A model generated the notes under the pieces. It worked only from the letters and a program-made list of their open reading frames with translations. It searched no databases and had not been told where the DNA came from. From positions 1,240,001 through 1,304,000 of the forward strand of contig NZ_JACCBP010000001.1 of the NCBI RefSeq assembly GCF_013408655.1: a stretch of DNA of 64,000 nt. Direction: 5' to 3'. How positions within the stretch are numbered: position 1 is the first letter of the stretch; each line of letters begins with the position of its first letter. The translations under genes were made by a program, and so were the position numbers. Shown here in pieces: positions 25,738 through 34,906 of this stretch. This DNA is from Pigmentiphaga litoralis. GTDB taxonomy: Bacteria; Pseudomonadota; Gammaproteobacteria; Burkholderiales; Burkholderiaceae_B.

Positions 25738-26709
25738 ATGATCCGCACACACCACACCCTTGCGTTCGCGCTGCTTGCAACGGCTTTCGCCGCCCCCACC
25801 TTTGCCGCGGACCGCTTCCCCTCCAAGCCCCTGCAGATCGTCGTGTCGGCCGCGCCGGGAGGCAGCCCCGACATCCTGGCTCGCATCGTCGCCAAAGCCT
25901 TGAGCGCACGTGTGGGCCAGCCGGTCAGCGTGGACAACCGGCCAGGTGGCGCTGGCAACATTGCCGCCACCCACGTCGCGCGGTCACCCGCCGATGGCTA
26001 CACGCTCTTCGTTGCCACCGACAGCATCTCCATCAACCAAACGCTGTTCCGCAATCTCCCGTTCGACGCGCGCACCAGCTTTGCACCGGTCATCCACGCG
26101 ATCTCTTCGCCGCAGGTGTTCGCGGTGCATCCGGAGGTCCCGGCCCGATCGGTTCAGGAATTCGTGCAGCTGGCCAAGGCCGCGCCCGACAGGTACGGCC
26201 TGGCGTCGCCCGCTATCGGCACCACGGGTCAGCTCGGTGTGCTGTTGCTGCAAAGCCAGGCCGCGATCCAGGTCAAGCCGGTGGTATATCGCAGTGCGCA
26301 GCCGGCCCTGACGGACGTGCTGGGCAAACATGCTGACGGCATTATCGTGACGATCGCGCCAGCGCTGCCCTTCATCAAAGAGGGCAAGCTGCGCGCGCTG
26401 GGCGTATCGACGGGGACACGCTCGGCCGCGCTGCCGGATGTTCCTACCTTCGTGGAACAGGGGCTGCCCGATTTCAAGTTCGATTCATGGCAAGGATTCG
26501 TGGTGCCGGGCGGGACGCCCAAACCGGTTATTGATCGCTTGAACACCGAACTGAACGCCGTGCTGACCGATCCCGATGTGAAGGCCAAGCTGCTGGCGCA
26601 AGCGTTCGATACGGTGGGCGGATCGCCCGCCGACTTCGGCAAGGTCATCAACGATTCCGTCGCGAGCTGGGAAAAAGTCATCCGCTCGCACGACATCCAC
26701 ATCGACTGA
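25738..26709 (+). CDS. Bug-family TTT receptor
   Basis: This 323-residue periplasmic receptor has a signal peptide ending at FAADRFPSKPLQ. SKPLQIVVSAAPGGSPD, QPVSVDNRPGGAGN and SPADGYTLFVA are Bug motifs. The segment where most members have VPYKG reads VKPVVYRSAQ, an atypical pocket that may reflect a different ligand. It is the first gene of the rightward sulfur operon, 15 nt before the desulfinase gene, and no TctA/TctB partner is present. A role in binding an organosulfur acid is inferred only from this position. Confidence 0.9.
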   Translation: MIRTHHTLAFALLATAFAAPTFAADRFPSKPLQIVVSAAPGGSPDILARIVAKALSARVGQPVSVDNRPGGAGNIAATHVARSPADGYTLFVATDSISINQTLFRNLPFDARTSFAPVIHAISSPQVFAVHPEVPARSVQEFVQLAKAAPDRYGLASPAIGTTGQLGVLLLQSQAAIQVKPVVYRSAQPALTDVLGKHADGIIVTIAPALPFIKEGKLRALGVSTGTRSAALPDVPTFVEQGLPDFKFDSWQGFVVPGGTPKPVIDRLNTELNAVLTDPDVKAKLLAQAFDTVGGSPADFGKVINDSVASWEKVIRSHDIHID

Positions 26710-26724
26710 AACGGAGCCCCCACC

Positions 26725-27786
26725 ATGTCCATCGATCGTCTCTGGTACACCCGCTGCCCCGTTCCGACCGCGTCGGGCATCGCCATCCATCACGGCTGGA
26801 TCGACGCCGAATTTGCGCCTGACGGCATGACGGTGTCGTCGTTGCGCGCGTCCCCCGACCGGTCGGTGCGCGAGTCGCACTTCGATCATCGCCAGATCAA
26901 CTCCTTCCGCCAGGGCGGTAATGCGCCGCCAATCTGGTCGCGCTCGCAAGGGCAGGATGTGGTGGTGGTCGGACTGACGTGGCTGCCGCAATACCAGTCC
27001 ATTCTTGCGCTACCCGCATCGGGCATCACGTCGGTGGCTGGCCTGAAAGGCAAGCGTCTGGCCCTGCCCCGCCGCGTCAATGAAAAGATCGACTTCTGGC
27101 GCGCGTCCGCACTGCAGGGCTACCTGCAGGCACTTGCCGTCGAAGGCCTGACGCCCAACGACGTGACGTTTGTTGACCTGCCCGTGGAGGCACCCTACAT
27201 CGGCAATGTGTCCGCGTCATCGAACGGCCCGCTGTTTGACGCACGTCAGGCGGCCGTCTCGGCCCGCGCCGAAGCCTTCGCGCTGATCCGCGGCGAAGTT
27301 GATGCCATCTACAACTATGGCGCCGCCGGGCCGTCGCTGCAGACTTTCCTGGGCGCCACAGTGGTTGCGGATATCAACCATCATCCGGACCAGACGGTTG
27401 CGATCAACAACGGCACGCCCAACGTGCTGACTGTCAGCGGCGCGTTGGTGCGCGACCATCCGGATCTGGTGGCCCGCTATCTTGCCCAGGTACTGCGGGC
27501 AGCGGCCTGGGCACGCACCCATCGCCGGGAAGCCACGCGCATCATTGCGGCCGAAGTATCGGTGGTAGAAGAATGGGTACCCGACGCCTTCGATGCCAGC
27601 CTGTTCGACAACCTGGAACCCAGCCTGCGGCCAGACCTGGTCAACGCGCTGCGCGTGCGCAAGGACTTCCTGCTCGAACAGGGTTTCATCCAGCAGGATT
27701 TTTCGATCGACGACTGGATCGCACCCGGTCCTCTGGCGGCCGCGCACCGCCTGACGCAACACCCACTTTTCAAGGCATGCGCATGA
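26725..27786 (+). CDS. DszB-like sulfinate desulfinase (or related desulfonating hydrolase)
   Basis: This 353-residue protein has a periplasmic-binding-protein fold but no signal peptide, as in DszB (2'-hydroxybiphenyl-2-sulfinate desulfinase, about 365 residues), which releases sulfite from an aryl sulfinate in the cytoplasm. Compared from memory with Rhodococcus DszB, the catalytic cysteine in YSNCPVPN corresponds to C11 in YTRCPVPT. The DszB active-site pattern H60-F-x3-Q-x4-R70-x-G-G73 is reproduced as H52-F-x3-Q-x4-R62-x-G-G65. The C-terminal helices also correspond (AWARTHRREA; FLLEQGFIQQDFSIDDWIAP). It follows a Bug gene by 15 nt and overlaps the FMN reductase gene by ATGA. Typical annotation would be an ABC-type sulfonate-binding protein, which the missing signal peptide argues against. 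Substrate unknown. Confidence 0.8.
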   Translation: MSIDRLWYTRCPVPTASGIAIHHGWIDAEFAPDGMTVSSLRASPDRSVRESHFDHRQINSFRQGGNAPPIWSRSQGQDVVVVGLTWLPQYQSILALPASGITSVAGLKGKRLALPRRVNEKIDFWRASALQGYLQALAVEGLTPNDVTFVDLPVEAPYIGNVSASSNGPLFDARQAAVSARAEAFALIRGEVDAIYNYGAAGPSLQTFLGATVVADINHHPDQTVAINNGTPNVLTVSGALVRDHPDLVARYLAQVLRAAAWARTHRREATRIIAAEVSVVEEWVPDAFDASLFDNLEPSLRPDLVNALRVRKDFLLEQGFIQQDFSIDDWIAPGPLAAAHRLTQHPLFKACA

Positions 27787-28436
27787 CCACCGTTCTGACA
27801 CTCTCCGGCAGTCCGTCCCCCGACTCCCGCTCCACCTTCCTGGTATCCACCGTGGCTGCGCGCCTCCACGACCTGGGCATCGACAACCGTTCGCTGGACG
27901 TGCGCGACATTCCCGCGCATGACCTGCTGCACGCACGGTTCGACAGCCCGGCGATCGTTGATCTTGTCAACGAGGTCCAGCGGGCAGACGCCATCGTCAT
28001 CGGCACGCCCATCTACAAGGCGGCCTATAGCGGCGTGTTGAAGGCGCTGCTGGATGTCCTGCCGCAGACGGCCTTCCACGACAAGCTGATCCTGCCCGTT
28101 GCCACTGGCGGATCGCCCGCGCATTTCCTGGCGGTGGACTATGCCCTGAAGCCGGTGCTGTCGGCGCTGGGCGCGCGGCATATCCTCAGTACGCTGTTTG
28201 CAACCGAGGCGCAGCTGGTGCGCAATGCCGACCGGGGATACGTGTTCGCCGACGAGGTGCGCACGCGGCTGGACGATGCGGTGGAACAACTGATGCAGGG
28301 CGTGGTGGGGAAAGCGCGCCAGGCCGGCAACATGCGGAGCAACATCCGCAACAACGCACCTGGCACCGTAGCTGGCAACATGCGCAGCGCCGGACCTTTT
28401 GAACGCCCGCGTACCCGGGCGGCGGCTGGCGCGTAG
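27783..28436 (+). CDS. ssuE: SsuE-type NADPH-dependent FMN reductase
   Basis: This protein of 217 residues matches SsuE/MsuE: TLSGSPSPDSRSTFLVSTVA near the N-terminus is the FMN phosphate loop, and DAIVIGTPIYKAAYSGVLKALLDVLP with KLILPVATGGSPAHFLAVDYALKPVL are signature stretches. It makes FMNH2 for two-component monooxygenases of sulfur scavenging. The start at 27783 overlaps the desulfinase stop as ATGA; a start 6 nt upstream is also possible. The family ends near residue 180; here a 35-40-residue tail contains the pentapeptide GNMRS twice, about 16 residues apart, with matching DNA repeats. No SsuD-type monooxygenase is adjacent; the NtaA/DszA-type enzyme at 11539 is the nearest candidate acceptor. 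Confidence 0.92.
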   Translation: MTTVLTLSGSPSPDSRSTFLVSTVAARLHDLGIDNRSLDVRDIPAHDLLHARFDSPAIVDLVNEVQRADAIVIGTPIYKAAYSGVLKALLDVLPQTAFHDKLILPVATGGSPAHFLAVDYALKPVLSALGARHILSTLFATEAQLVRNADRGYVFADEVRTRLDDAVEQLMQGVVGKARQAGNMRSNIRNNAPGTVAGNMRSAGPFERPRTRAAAGA

Positions 28437-28449
28437 CCCAGCTGCACGA

Positions 28450-28782
28450 TCAGATCTGCAGCCGGGACGTGGCCGGCGGCACTTTCAGGCAGGCCTGATA
28501 TTCGGTCTCGACGTCCTGCGTGCTGACGCGATTGTCGTAGGCATCCTGCACCAGGCTCAGGAACCAGCCCCGCGTGTCGGGATCAGCGACTTTGGACACG
28601 TCCAGCACCGCGTCGACGACACGTTGCGCCGCCCAGCCCTGGTCGCGAAGGTTGACGATGACGAGACTGACGTCGCGTGTGGTGGCGCAGGCTTCGCGCG
28701 CTTCGCCGACCACGTCGGCGCTCGCCGCCGGCAATGCGCCAAGGAACCATCCCAGCGCCAACAGAACCAGTAACCGATACAT
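28450..28782 (-). CDS. Small secreted protein of unknown function
   Basis: This 110-residue protein starts at 28782 (MYRLLVLLALGWFLGALP) with a clear signal peptide ending near ASADVVG. The mature part is about 88 residues, helical in character, with two cysteines (ACATTRD and YQACLK) that may form a disulfide. A longer frame upstream has no support. I do not recognise the family. It converges on ssuE with a 13-bp gap. Confidence 0.65.
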   Translation of the reverse strand: MYRLLVLLALGWFLGALPAASADVVGEAREACATTRDVSLVIVNLRDQGWAAQRVVDAVLDVSKVADPDTRGWFLSLVQDAYDNRVSTQDVETEYQACLKVPPATSRLQI

Positions 28783-28859
28783 GACAAGCCGCGTAACAAA
28801 AAGACACGATTGGAACGAAGGCGTGAGCATACGCCAACGTTCCGGAAATGTCAGGCGTG

Positions 28860-29584
<725 letters not shown>

Positions 29585-29797
29585 TTGGCCGCCAGGACAG
29601 GGCCCAGCGGTGCGCGCTACCTTAGCACAAACCCGCATGGCTGCTGGCCAAAGTCCATGGCAACAACGGGGTTGGCGGACCGGCATCCGCCTGAGGCTCG
29701 GCTGTCATACCCGGAAATGCCCGCAACCCTGCTGTAACCCCTCATGCGAGGGCATCCGACTATCCTGAACTCGTCCCTTCGAACTGGAAGTCTTGCC

Positions 29798-30235
29798 ATG
29801 CCCATACCCCAGTCGACCGGCGACAGGCGCCTCGTCGCCGAAGCCCATCTGCAGACCGCCCTGTTTGGCGTTCGCCCCGATCTCCCTTCCACCGCGCTCT
29901 TGGTTACGGCCGATGAACATGGCCTCCTCAGTGCACAGGTGTACGGCGTGGAAGTGGCGCTACAACGGTCCGTGGACCGGCTCAAAGACGAACTGCTTGA
30001 TCGCTTCCGCAGTTTCCATCCGATCTATGACCACGATGATCTCGACGCGCTGATGCGCACGTTGAAGATGATCGCCCCGAAGGCCGGGGTTGCGATCGCA
30101 CCGAATTCGGTGGACCTGATCGAATTGCCGGGCGCCATTCTGGTGCTCACGGTCAATGGCGTTGCCGTGGCCGCTTCCGAAGATCCCTTGCATCTGCTCT
30201 CCCAGGCCCTGGTCGATCTGCGCGCGCAGCGTTGA
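29798..30235 (+). CDS. Hypothetical protein
   Basis: This 145-residue protein starts at 29798 (MPIPQSTGDRRLVAEAHL) with GGAAG 8-12 nt upstream; a frame reaching further upstream is not supported. There is no signal peptide or membrane segment. The C-terminal half (about residues 85-145: MIAPKAGVAIAPNSVDLIELPGA and ILVLTVNGVAVAASEDPLHL) looks like alternating strands and helices. I do not recognise a family. The 210 bp between it and the riboswitch hold no feature I can name. Confidence 0.7.
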   Translation: MPIPQSTGDRRLVAEAHLQTALFGVRPDLPSTALLVTADEHGLLSAQVYGVEVALQRSVDRLKDELLDRFRSFHPIYDHDDLDALMRTLKMIAPKAGVAIAPNSVDLIELPGAILVLTVNGVAVAASEDPLHLLSQALVDLRAQR

Positions 30236-30282
30236 CGGTCTTGTGCCTTCCTGCACGGAGGGCGGCTGATATCATTCGCTAC

Positions 30283-30302
30283 CCGTTCCGGCTCTGGAAC
30301 GG
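30283..30302 (+). promoter_or_regulatory. Perfect hairpin in the carbonic anhydrase leader
   Basis: CCGTTCC, loop GGCTCT, GGAACGG is a perfect 7-bp stem ending 18 nt before the carbonic anhydrase ATG and about 48 nt after the stop of the upstream gene. It may be a weak terminator for that gene or a translational control element; no T-tract follows. Confidence 0.4.
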
Positions 30303-30320
30303 CGCGAAGACAGGTGCCCC

Positions 30321-30974
30321 ATGTTCCCCACACGACTCTCCGACGGATACCGGAATTTTCTTGATGGCCGCTTCAGTGATGAAAGCGCCCGTTACCGCAC
30401 ATTGGCCGAACGCGGCCAGACCCCCGAAGTCATGGTGATCGGGTGTTGCGACTCCCGCGTCGCGCCCGAAGTGATCTTCGATGCGTCACCTGGCGAACTG
30501 TTCGTAGTTCGCAACGTGGCCAATCTTGTGCCCCCCTACGAAGATGACCGCGAGAGCTACCACGGCACCAGCGCCGCGCTGGAATTTGCCGTGCAGTCGC
30601 TGCGTGTCAAACACATCGTCGTCCTGGGCCACGCCCACTGCGGCGGCATCCAGGCCGTGGCCAAGAACGCGGCGGCGCTGTCGCCCGGCGACTTCATCGG
30701 CAAGTGGATGAGCCAGATCGCACCCGTGGCCGAGCGCCTGGGCCCGATGGGCGACAACCCTGGCAAATATCTGATGCAGATGGAACTTGCGGTGGTCGAG
30801 CACAGCCTCAATAACCTGATGTCGTTTCCGTGCGTGCGCATTCTGGTCGAACGCGGCCAGCTGCAGTTGCACGGGGCGTACTTTGGCGTTGCGACCGGCC
30901 TGCTGCTGGTGCGCGACCCGGCGACCGGTGAATTCCATCCGGCGTCGTCTCCCCCTCAGGCCGCAGGCGCCTAG
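30321..30974 (+). CDS. Beta-class carbonic anhydrase
   Basis: This 217-residue cytosolic zinc enzyme interconverts CO2 and bicarbonate. The zinc ligands are C42 (CCDSRV, with the catalytic dyad D44-R46), H104 and C107 (GHAHCGG). The surrounding FVVRNVANLVPPYE and HGTSAALEFAVQSLRVKHIVVLGH are characteristic. Length is normal for the clade. A perfect hairpin lies just before the start. No signal peptide. It may support carboxylation reactions or pH control; nothing nearby is specific. Confidence 0.95.
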   Translation: MFPTRLSDGYRNFLDGRFSDESARYRTLAERGQTPEVMVIGCCDSRVAPEVIFDASPGELFVVRNVANLVPPYEDDRESYHGTSAALEFAVQSLRVKHIVVLGHAHCGGIQAVAKNAAALSPGDFIGKWMSQIAPVAERLGPMGDNPGKYLMQMELAVVEHSLNNLMSFPCVRILVERGQLQLHGAYFGVATGLLLVRDPATGEFHPASSPPQAAGA

Positions 30975-31015
30975 CCCGCGGCCGCACTTGCCGCACTGTG
31001 GCGAAGGAAGCTTGC

Positions 31016-31720
31016 ATGATTGGTCGTACCTGGATTCTTGCCGCATTGGTGGCGCCCGCCTGTGTCTACGCCGGTGGCACCGCCAACCTGACCGCGCGCG
31101 ACGAACAGGGTAAGCAACTGACCGCCACGGTCGAATTCGTTGGCACGTCGCGGCTGCGGGTGACGTCGCCCAACCAGCCCGGCGCCTACATGATCGCGCG
31201 CGATGGAAAGGTCTACAACATTGCGAAGATCCAGGGCCGCACGGTGGTCATGGAAGCGAAGGACCTGATGCGCATGGCCGGCAACATGATGCCCAGCCCG
31301 ACCGCCGCCATCGAACAGGTCAACAGCGTGGTGTCACTCACACCGACGTCGGCCAAGGAAACGGTGGCCGGGATCAACGGCACCGTCTACAAGCTGACCT
31401 ACGAAGACGGCCAGCGGCGCACGCGGACCGAAGACCTGGTGCTGGCCAAGGATGCGCGCGCCACCGAATTCACGTCGGCCGCGGTGCACTTTGGCAAGAC
31501 ACTGGCGGCGGCGTCCGGCACCATCATCCCGCCGGGTGCGGACGACCTGGTGGCCCGCATCCAGCGGGACGGCATGGGCCTACTGCGGTTTGGCAACCGG
31601 ATCGAGATCAATTCCCTGAACGGCACGACTCCGGCGGCGACGCGTTTCGACCTGCCGGCCGGGTCATTTCAGATGCCGGACCTGGGCGGTCTGTTCCCGG
31701 GACTGGGCGGCGCCCGGTAA
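31016..31720 (+). CDS. Secreted protein of unknown function
   Basis: This 234-residue protein starts at 31016 (MIGRTWILAALVAPACVYAG) after a GAAGGAAG ribosome site, with a signal peptide cleaved near VYAG. The mature protein begins with a beta-rich domain (ANLTARDEQGKQLTATVEFVG). Its C-terminus is Gly/Pro-rich and hydrophobic (MPDLGGLFPGLGG). No motif identifies the family; a periplasmic or surface location is inferred. It is 41 nt downstream of the carbonic anhydrase gene and possibly co-transcribed. Confidence 0.75.
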   Translation: MIGRTWILAALVAPACVYAGGTANLTARDEQGKQLTATVEFVGTSRLRVTSPNQPGAYMIARDGKVYNIAKIQGRTVVMEAKDLMRMAGNMMPSPTAAIEQVNSVVSLTPTSAKETVAGINGTVYKLTYEDGQRRTRTEDLVLAKDARATEFTSAAVHFGKTLAAASGTIIPPGADDLVARIQRDGMGLLRFGNRIEINSLNGTTPAATRFDLPAGSFQMPDLGGLFPGLGGAR

Positions 31721-31734
31721 GCGCTAGCAGCCCC

Positions 31735-31757
31735 GGTACGCAGGCGCCCTGCGCTAC
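31735..31757. terminator. Hairpin between convergent secreted-protein and MATE genes
   Basis: GGTACGCAGG, loop CGC, CCTGCG-C-TACC forms a 10-bp stem with one bulged C in the 54-bp gap between two convergent genes. A bidirectional terminator is the simplest reading; T-tracts are lacking. Confidence 0.5.
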
Positions 31758-31774
31758 CGTTACCCGCCTTAGTC

Positions 31775-33238
31775 CTACCCCTGCCGCGGCACCGCCGGCG
31801 CCGCGGCAGGCATGCCCATTCCGGTCTCTGGCGCTTGCGCAACGGGCGTCGCCTTTTCCGGCTCGGGCGCACCCGCCGCCATGCGCGAATTGCGCCACCC
31901 GCCGTACCTGTAGTAACCCGCGGCCAGCACCAGCGATACCATCGCGCCCAGCGGAAAACTCCACCAGATCGCGTCCGCGCCAAAGCGTTCCTGCAGCAGG
32001 CTTGCCACCGGAAGGCGGATCAGCCAGATCGAAATGAACAGGATGATCAGGGGTGCATAGACGGCGCCCGTGGCGCGCACCACGCCAAACAGCACGATGG
32101 TCACGCCAAACGCCACGAACGACCACACCACGATCAGGTTGATGTGCTGCGCAATCGCGATGGCCTGCGTGCCGTCCGGCAGGAAGATGCCGAGCGAATG
32201 GCGATTGAAGACATACAGCACCACGGCCAGGGCGCCGGTCAGCACCAGGTTCAGCCCCACCCCGACCGTGGCGATACGATCGACCCGATTCCACAGGCCC
32301 GCGCCCACATTCTGGGCGGCCATCGACGAGACGCCCGCGCCCAGGGCCAACGCCGGCATCTGCACATAGGTCCAGAGCTGCGACGCCACGCCATACGCGG
32401 CCGTGGTGTCTGTGCCGTAGGTGTTGACCAGGCTGATCATGACGATGGCTGACGACGAGATCACCACCATCTGCAAACCCATTGGCAGGCCCTTGGCGAC
32501 CAGGGTGCGCAGCAGCGCCGGCTTGGGTTTGAACACGCTCAATTCCTTGCGTGTCGGCAGCAGGAAGTGCCCGCGCTTGACCAGAAACACCAGCATGGCG
32601 ACCAGGCTGACCAGTTGCGCGATCAGGGTGGCGAGCGCGGACCCGGCGATGCCCAGCGGCGGCAAGGGGCCCACCCCGAAGATGAAGACCGGATTGAGCA
32701 CGATGTCCAGCAGCACCGACAGCGCCATGAAGTAGAACGGGGTGCGCGAGTCGCCCGCCCCGCGCAGGGCCATCATCACGAAGCTGAAAAAGAACATGAA
32801 GGGCAGCGCGATGAAGATGACGCGCAGGTAGCTGATGGCCAGCGGTTGCGCTTCGATCGGCGTGCCCATCGCGACAAAGATGGCGGGCGTGAACACATAG
32901 CCGAGCACCGCCGCGATCACCGACAGCACAATGAAGAAGACGGACCCGGTGCCCACGACGCAGCGGGCCTGCGCGATGTCCTTGCGGCCCACCGACTGCC
33001 CGACCAGGATGGTGGTGGCAATGCCGACGCCAAACACCACGCCCAGCAGGAAGAACAGGATGATGTTGGCGTTGGACGTGGCGGTCAGCGCCGCTTCGCC
33101 CAGGTAATGCCCGACCCAAATGGCATTGACGGACGCGTTCAGTGACTGCAACACGTTGCCGCCCAGCACGGGCAGCGAGAATTTCAGCAGCGTACTGCCG
33201 ATCGGACCGGTCGTCAGGTCCTGACGGGAGGGGCTCAT
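31775..33238 (-). CDS. MATE-family efflux transporter
   Basis: This 487-residue inner-membrane protein has about twelve hydrophobic segments in two homologous halves. The first half begins SLPVLGGNVLQSLNASVNAIWVG, and the second has GLPMGLQMVVISSSAIVMISLVN. GQSVGRKD and AAQNVGAGLWNRVDRIA are the conserved loop motifs of the MatE domain. It exports cationic drugs or metabolites using a sodium or proton gradient. The C-terminal 40 residues are a Pro/Ala-rich tail. It is divergent from the CDF transporter gene. Confidence 0.93.
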   Translation of the reverse strand: MSPSRQDLTTGPIGSTLLKFSLPVLGGNVLQSLNASVNAIWVGHYLGEAALTATSNANIILFFLLGVVFGVGIATTILVGQSVGRKDIAQARCVVGTGSVFFIVLSVIAAVLGYVFTPAIFVAMGTPIEAQPLAISYLRVIFIALPFMFFFSFVMMALRGAGDSRTPFYFMALSVLLDIVLNPVFIFGVGPLPPLGIAGSALATLIAQLVSLVAMLVFLVKRGHFLLPTRKELSVFKPKPALLRTLVAKGLPMGLQMVVISSSAIVMISLVNTYGTDTTAAYGVASQLWTYVQMPALALGAGVSSMAAQNVGAGLWNRVDRIATVGVGLNLVLTGALAVVLYVFNRHSLGIFLPDGTQAIAIAQHINLIVVWSFVAFGVTIVLFGVVRATGAVYAPLIILFISIWLIRLPVASLLQERFGADAIWWSFPLGAMVSLVLAAGYYRYGGWRNSRMAAGAPEPEKATPVAQAPETGMGMPAAAPAVPRQG

Positions 33239-33405
33239 GCATCATCCACAAAGGGTGCCGTCGCGGGCGGTGCGCAAATTCTACGGGCTAGAATCCCGGT
33301 TATCCCGGCCGCCCTGTAACCTTTTATGCCCACCCCCTGTCCTCTGGCGTCACGCGCTTGCGTTGCCGACGCCCCGCCATCCAGTCCTGTCACGGACCCT
33401 CGGTC

Positions 33406-34296
33406 ATGACGCCAGCGTCGCGCCTCGCGGTTGGCACCATCGTCGTGGGGGTGGCCGTCCTGGGCCTCAAGTACCTGGCCTATGTCCTGACCGGCAGCGT
33501 CGCGCTGTACTCCGATGCGCTGGAAAGCATCATCAACGTGGCGACGGCCGTCGCGACCCTGGCGGCGGTATCGGTCAGCGCCATGCCTGCCGACGCCAAC
33601 CATCCCTATGGTCACCAGAAGGCCGAATACCTGTCGGCGGTGCTCGAAGCGGCGCTGATCCTGGTCGCCGCCCTGCTGATCCTGAAGGAGGCCTGGCAAG
33701 GGTTCATGGCGCCCACGCCCTTGCAGGCGCCGGCGCTGGGCCTGGCCATCAACGTTGGCGCGGGCGTGCTCAACGGCATCTGGAGCTTTGTGCTGTTCCG
33801 CTTCGGCCGCCGCTGGCGCTCGCCTGCGTTGGTTGCGGATGCCCACCATTTGTGGACCGACGTGGTGTCATCGATCGGTGTCGTGATCGGCGTGGCGCTG
33901 GTCGCATGGACAGGCTGGGCCAAGCTCGACTCCGTGATTGCCGCATTGGTGGCCGTCGACATCCTGTGGTCGGGCTGGAAGCTGATGCGCGAGTCGGTCG
34001 GCGGGCTGATGGACGAAGCGGTCCCGCCCGACGTGCAGGCCACCATTGCGTCGGTGATCGCGACCCACGCCACCGGCGCGATCCAGGCCAATGCCGTGCG
34101 CACGCGCCGCTCGGGCAACCTCACCTTCATCGAATTCAACCTGGTGACGCCGGGCGAGATGACCGTGGCCGACGCCCATGACATCTGTGACCGGATCGAA
34201 GACGCGCTCAGTCACGCGGTCGTCGACAGCTCGGTCACGATCCACATCGAACCTGAACAACACGCGGTGTCGCATGGCGCGGTTACCGTGGCCTGA
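33406..34296 (+). CDS. Cation diffusion facilitator (CDF) family metal transporter
   Basis: This 296-residue protein has six transmembrane segments and a C-terminal cytoplasmic domain. Family metal-site residues are visible in YSDALESIINV (TM2), HPYGHQKAEYLSA (the loop after TM3) and DAHHLWTDVVSS (TM5, HxxxD). The start at 33406 (MTPASRLAVG) is chosen because upstream residues are not conserved. Members export zinc, iron, cobalt or manganese by proton antiport; the HxxxD in TM5 suits zinc-type members. The DUF1415 gene follows 25 nt downstream. Confidence 0.92.
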   Translation: MTPASRLAVGTIVVGVAVLGLKYLAYVLTGSVALYSDALESIINVATAVATLAAVSVSAMPADANHPYGHQKAEYLSAVLEAALILVAALLILKEAWQGFMAPTPLQAPALGLAINVGAGVLNGIWSFVLFRFGRRWRSPALVADAHHLWTDVVSSIGVVIGVALVAWTGWAKLDSVIAALVAVDILWSGWKLMRESVGGLMDEAVPPDVQATIASVIATHATGAIQANAVRTRRSGNLTFIEFNLVTPGEMTVADAHDICDRIEDALSHAVVDSSVTIHIEPEQHAVSHGAVTVA

Positions 34297-34321
34297 CCCT
34301 ATTTATCGAATGGAAATCCCC

Positions 34322-34906
34322 ATGTCATCTTCCCAAGACGCCAGCAACGGCCCGTCGCACGACACTGCCGTGGCGGACACACGCGCGTGGATCGAAAAGG
34401 CCGTCATCGGCCTGAACCTCTGTCCGTTCGCCAAGGCCGTGCATGTGAAAGACCAGATCCGCTACCTCGTCAGCGACGCGCGCGATGAAGAAGCGCTGCT
34501 GGCCGATCTGGCGCGGGCCCTGGAAGAGATCGCGCAGGCATCCCCGGAAACGATCGACACGACCCTGCTGATCCACCCGTGGGTGCTGAATGACTTTGCG
34601 GATTACAACGACTTTCTGGACATCGCCGATGCGGCGGTAGAAGAACTGGATCTGGGCGGCATCATCCAGGTCGCGAGCTTCCACCCGGACTACCAGTTTG
34701 CCGACACGGGGCCGGACGACATCGAGAACTACAGCAATCGCGCGCCCTACCCCACGCTGCATCTGCTGCGCGAAGAGAGCGTGGACAAGGCAGTGGAAAG
34801 CTTTCCGGAAGCCGACGCCATCTACGAAAAGAACATCGAGATGCTGCGCAAGATCGGGCCCGAAGGCTGGGCCGCGCTGAACCTGCACGGCGCATACCGC
34901 ACCTAG
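34322..34906 (+). CDS. DUF1415 domain protein
   Basis: This 194-residue protein has the DUF1415 signature: WIEKAVIGLNLCPFAKAVHV near residues 24-43, then LLIHPWVLNDFADYNDFLD near 84-102 and ASFHPDYQFADTGPDDIENYSNRAPYPTLHLLREESVDKA near 118-158. The function of this widespread proteobacterial family is unknown; the conserved cysteine (NLCPFA) and histidine are suggestive of metal or cofactor binding. The start at 34322 (MSSSQDASN) follows a GGAAA site; ATG at 34310 is the alternative. The stop overlaps the convergent arfB stop by 4 nt. Confidence 0.9.
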   Translation: MSSSQDASNGPSHDTAVADTRAWIEKAVIGLNLCPFAKAVHVKDQIRYLVSDARDEEALLADLARALEEIAQASPETIDTTLLIHPWVLNDFADYNDFLDIADAAVEELDLGGIIQVASFHPDYQFADTGPDDIENYSNRAPYPTLHLLREESVDKAVESFPEADAIYEKNIEMLRKIGPEGWAALNLHGAYRT

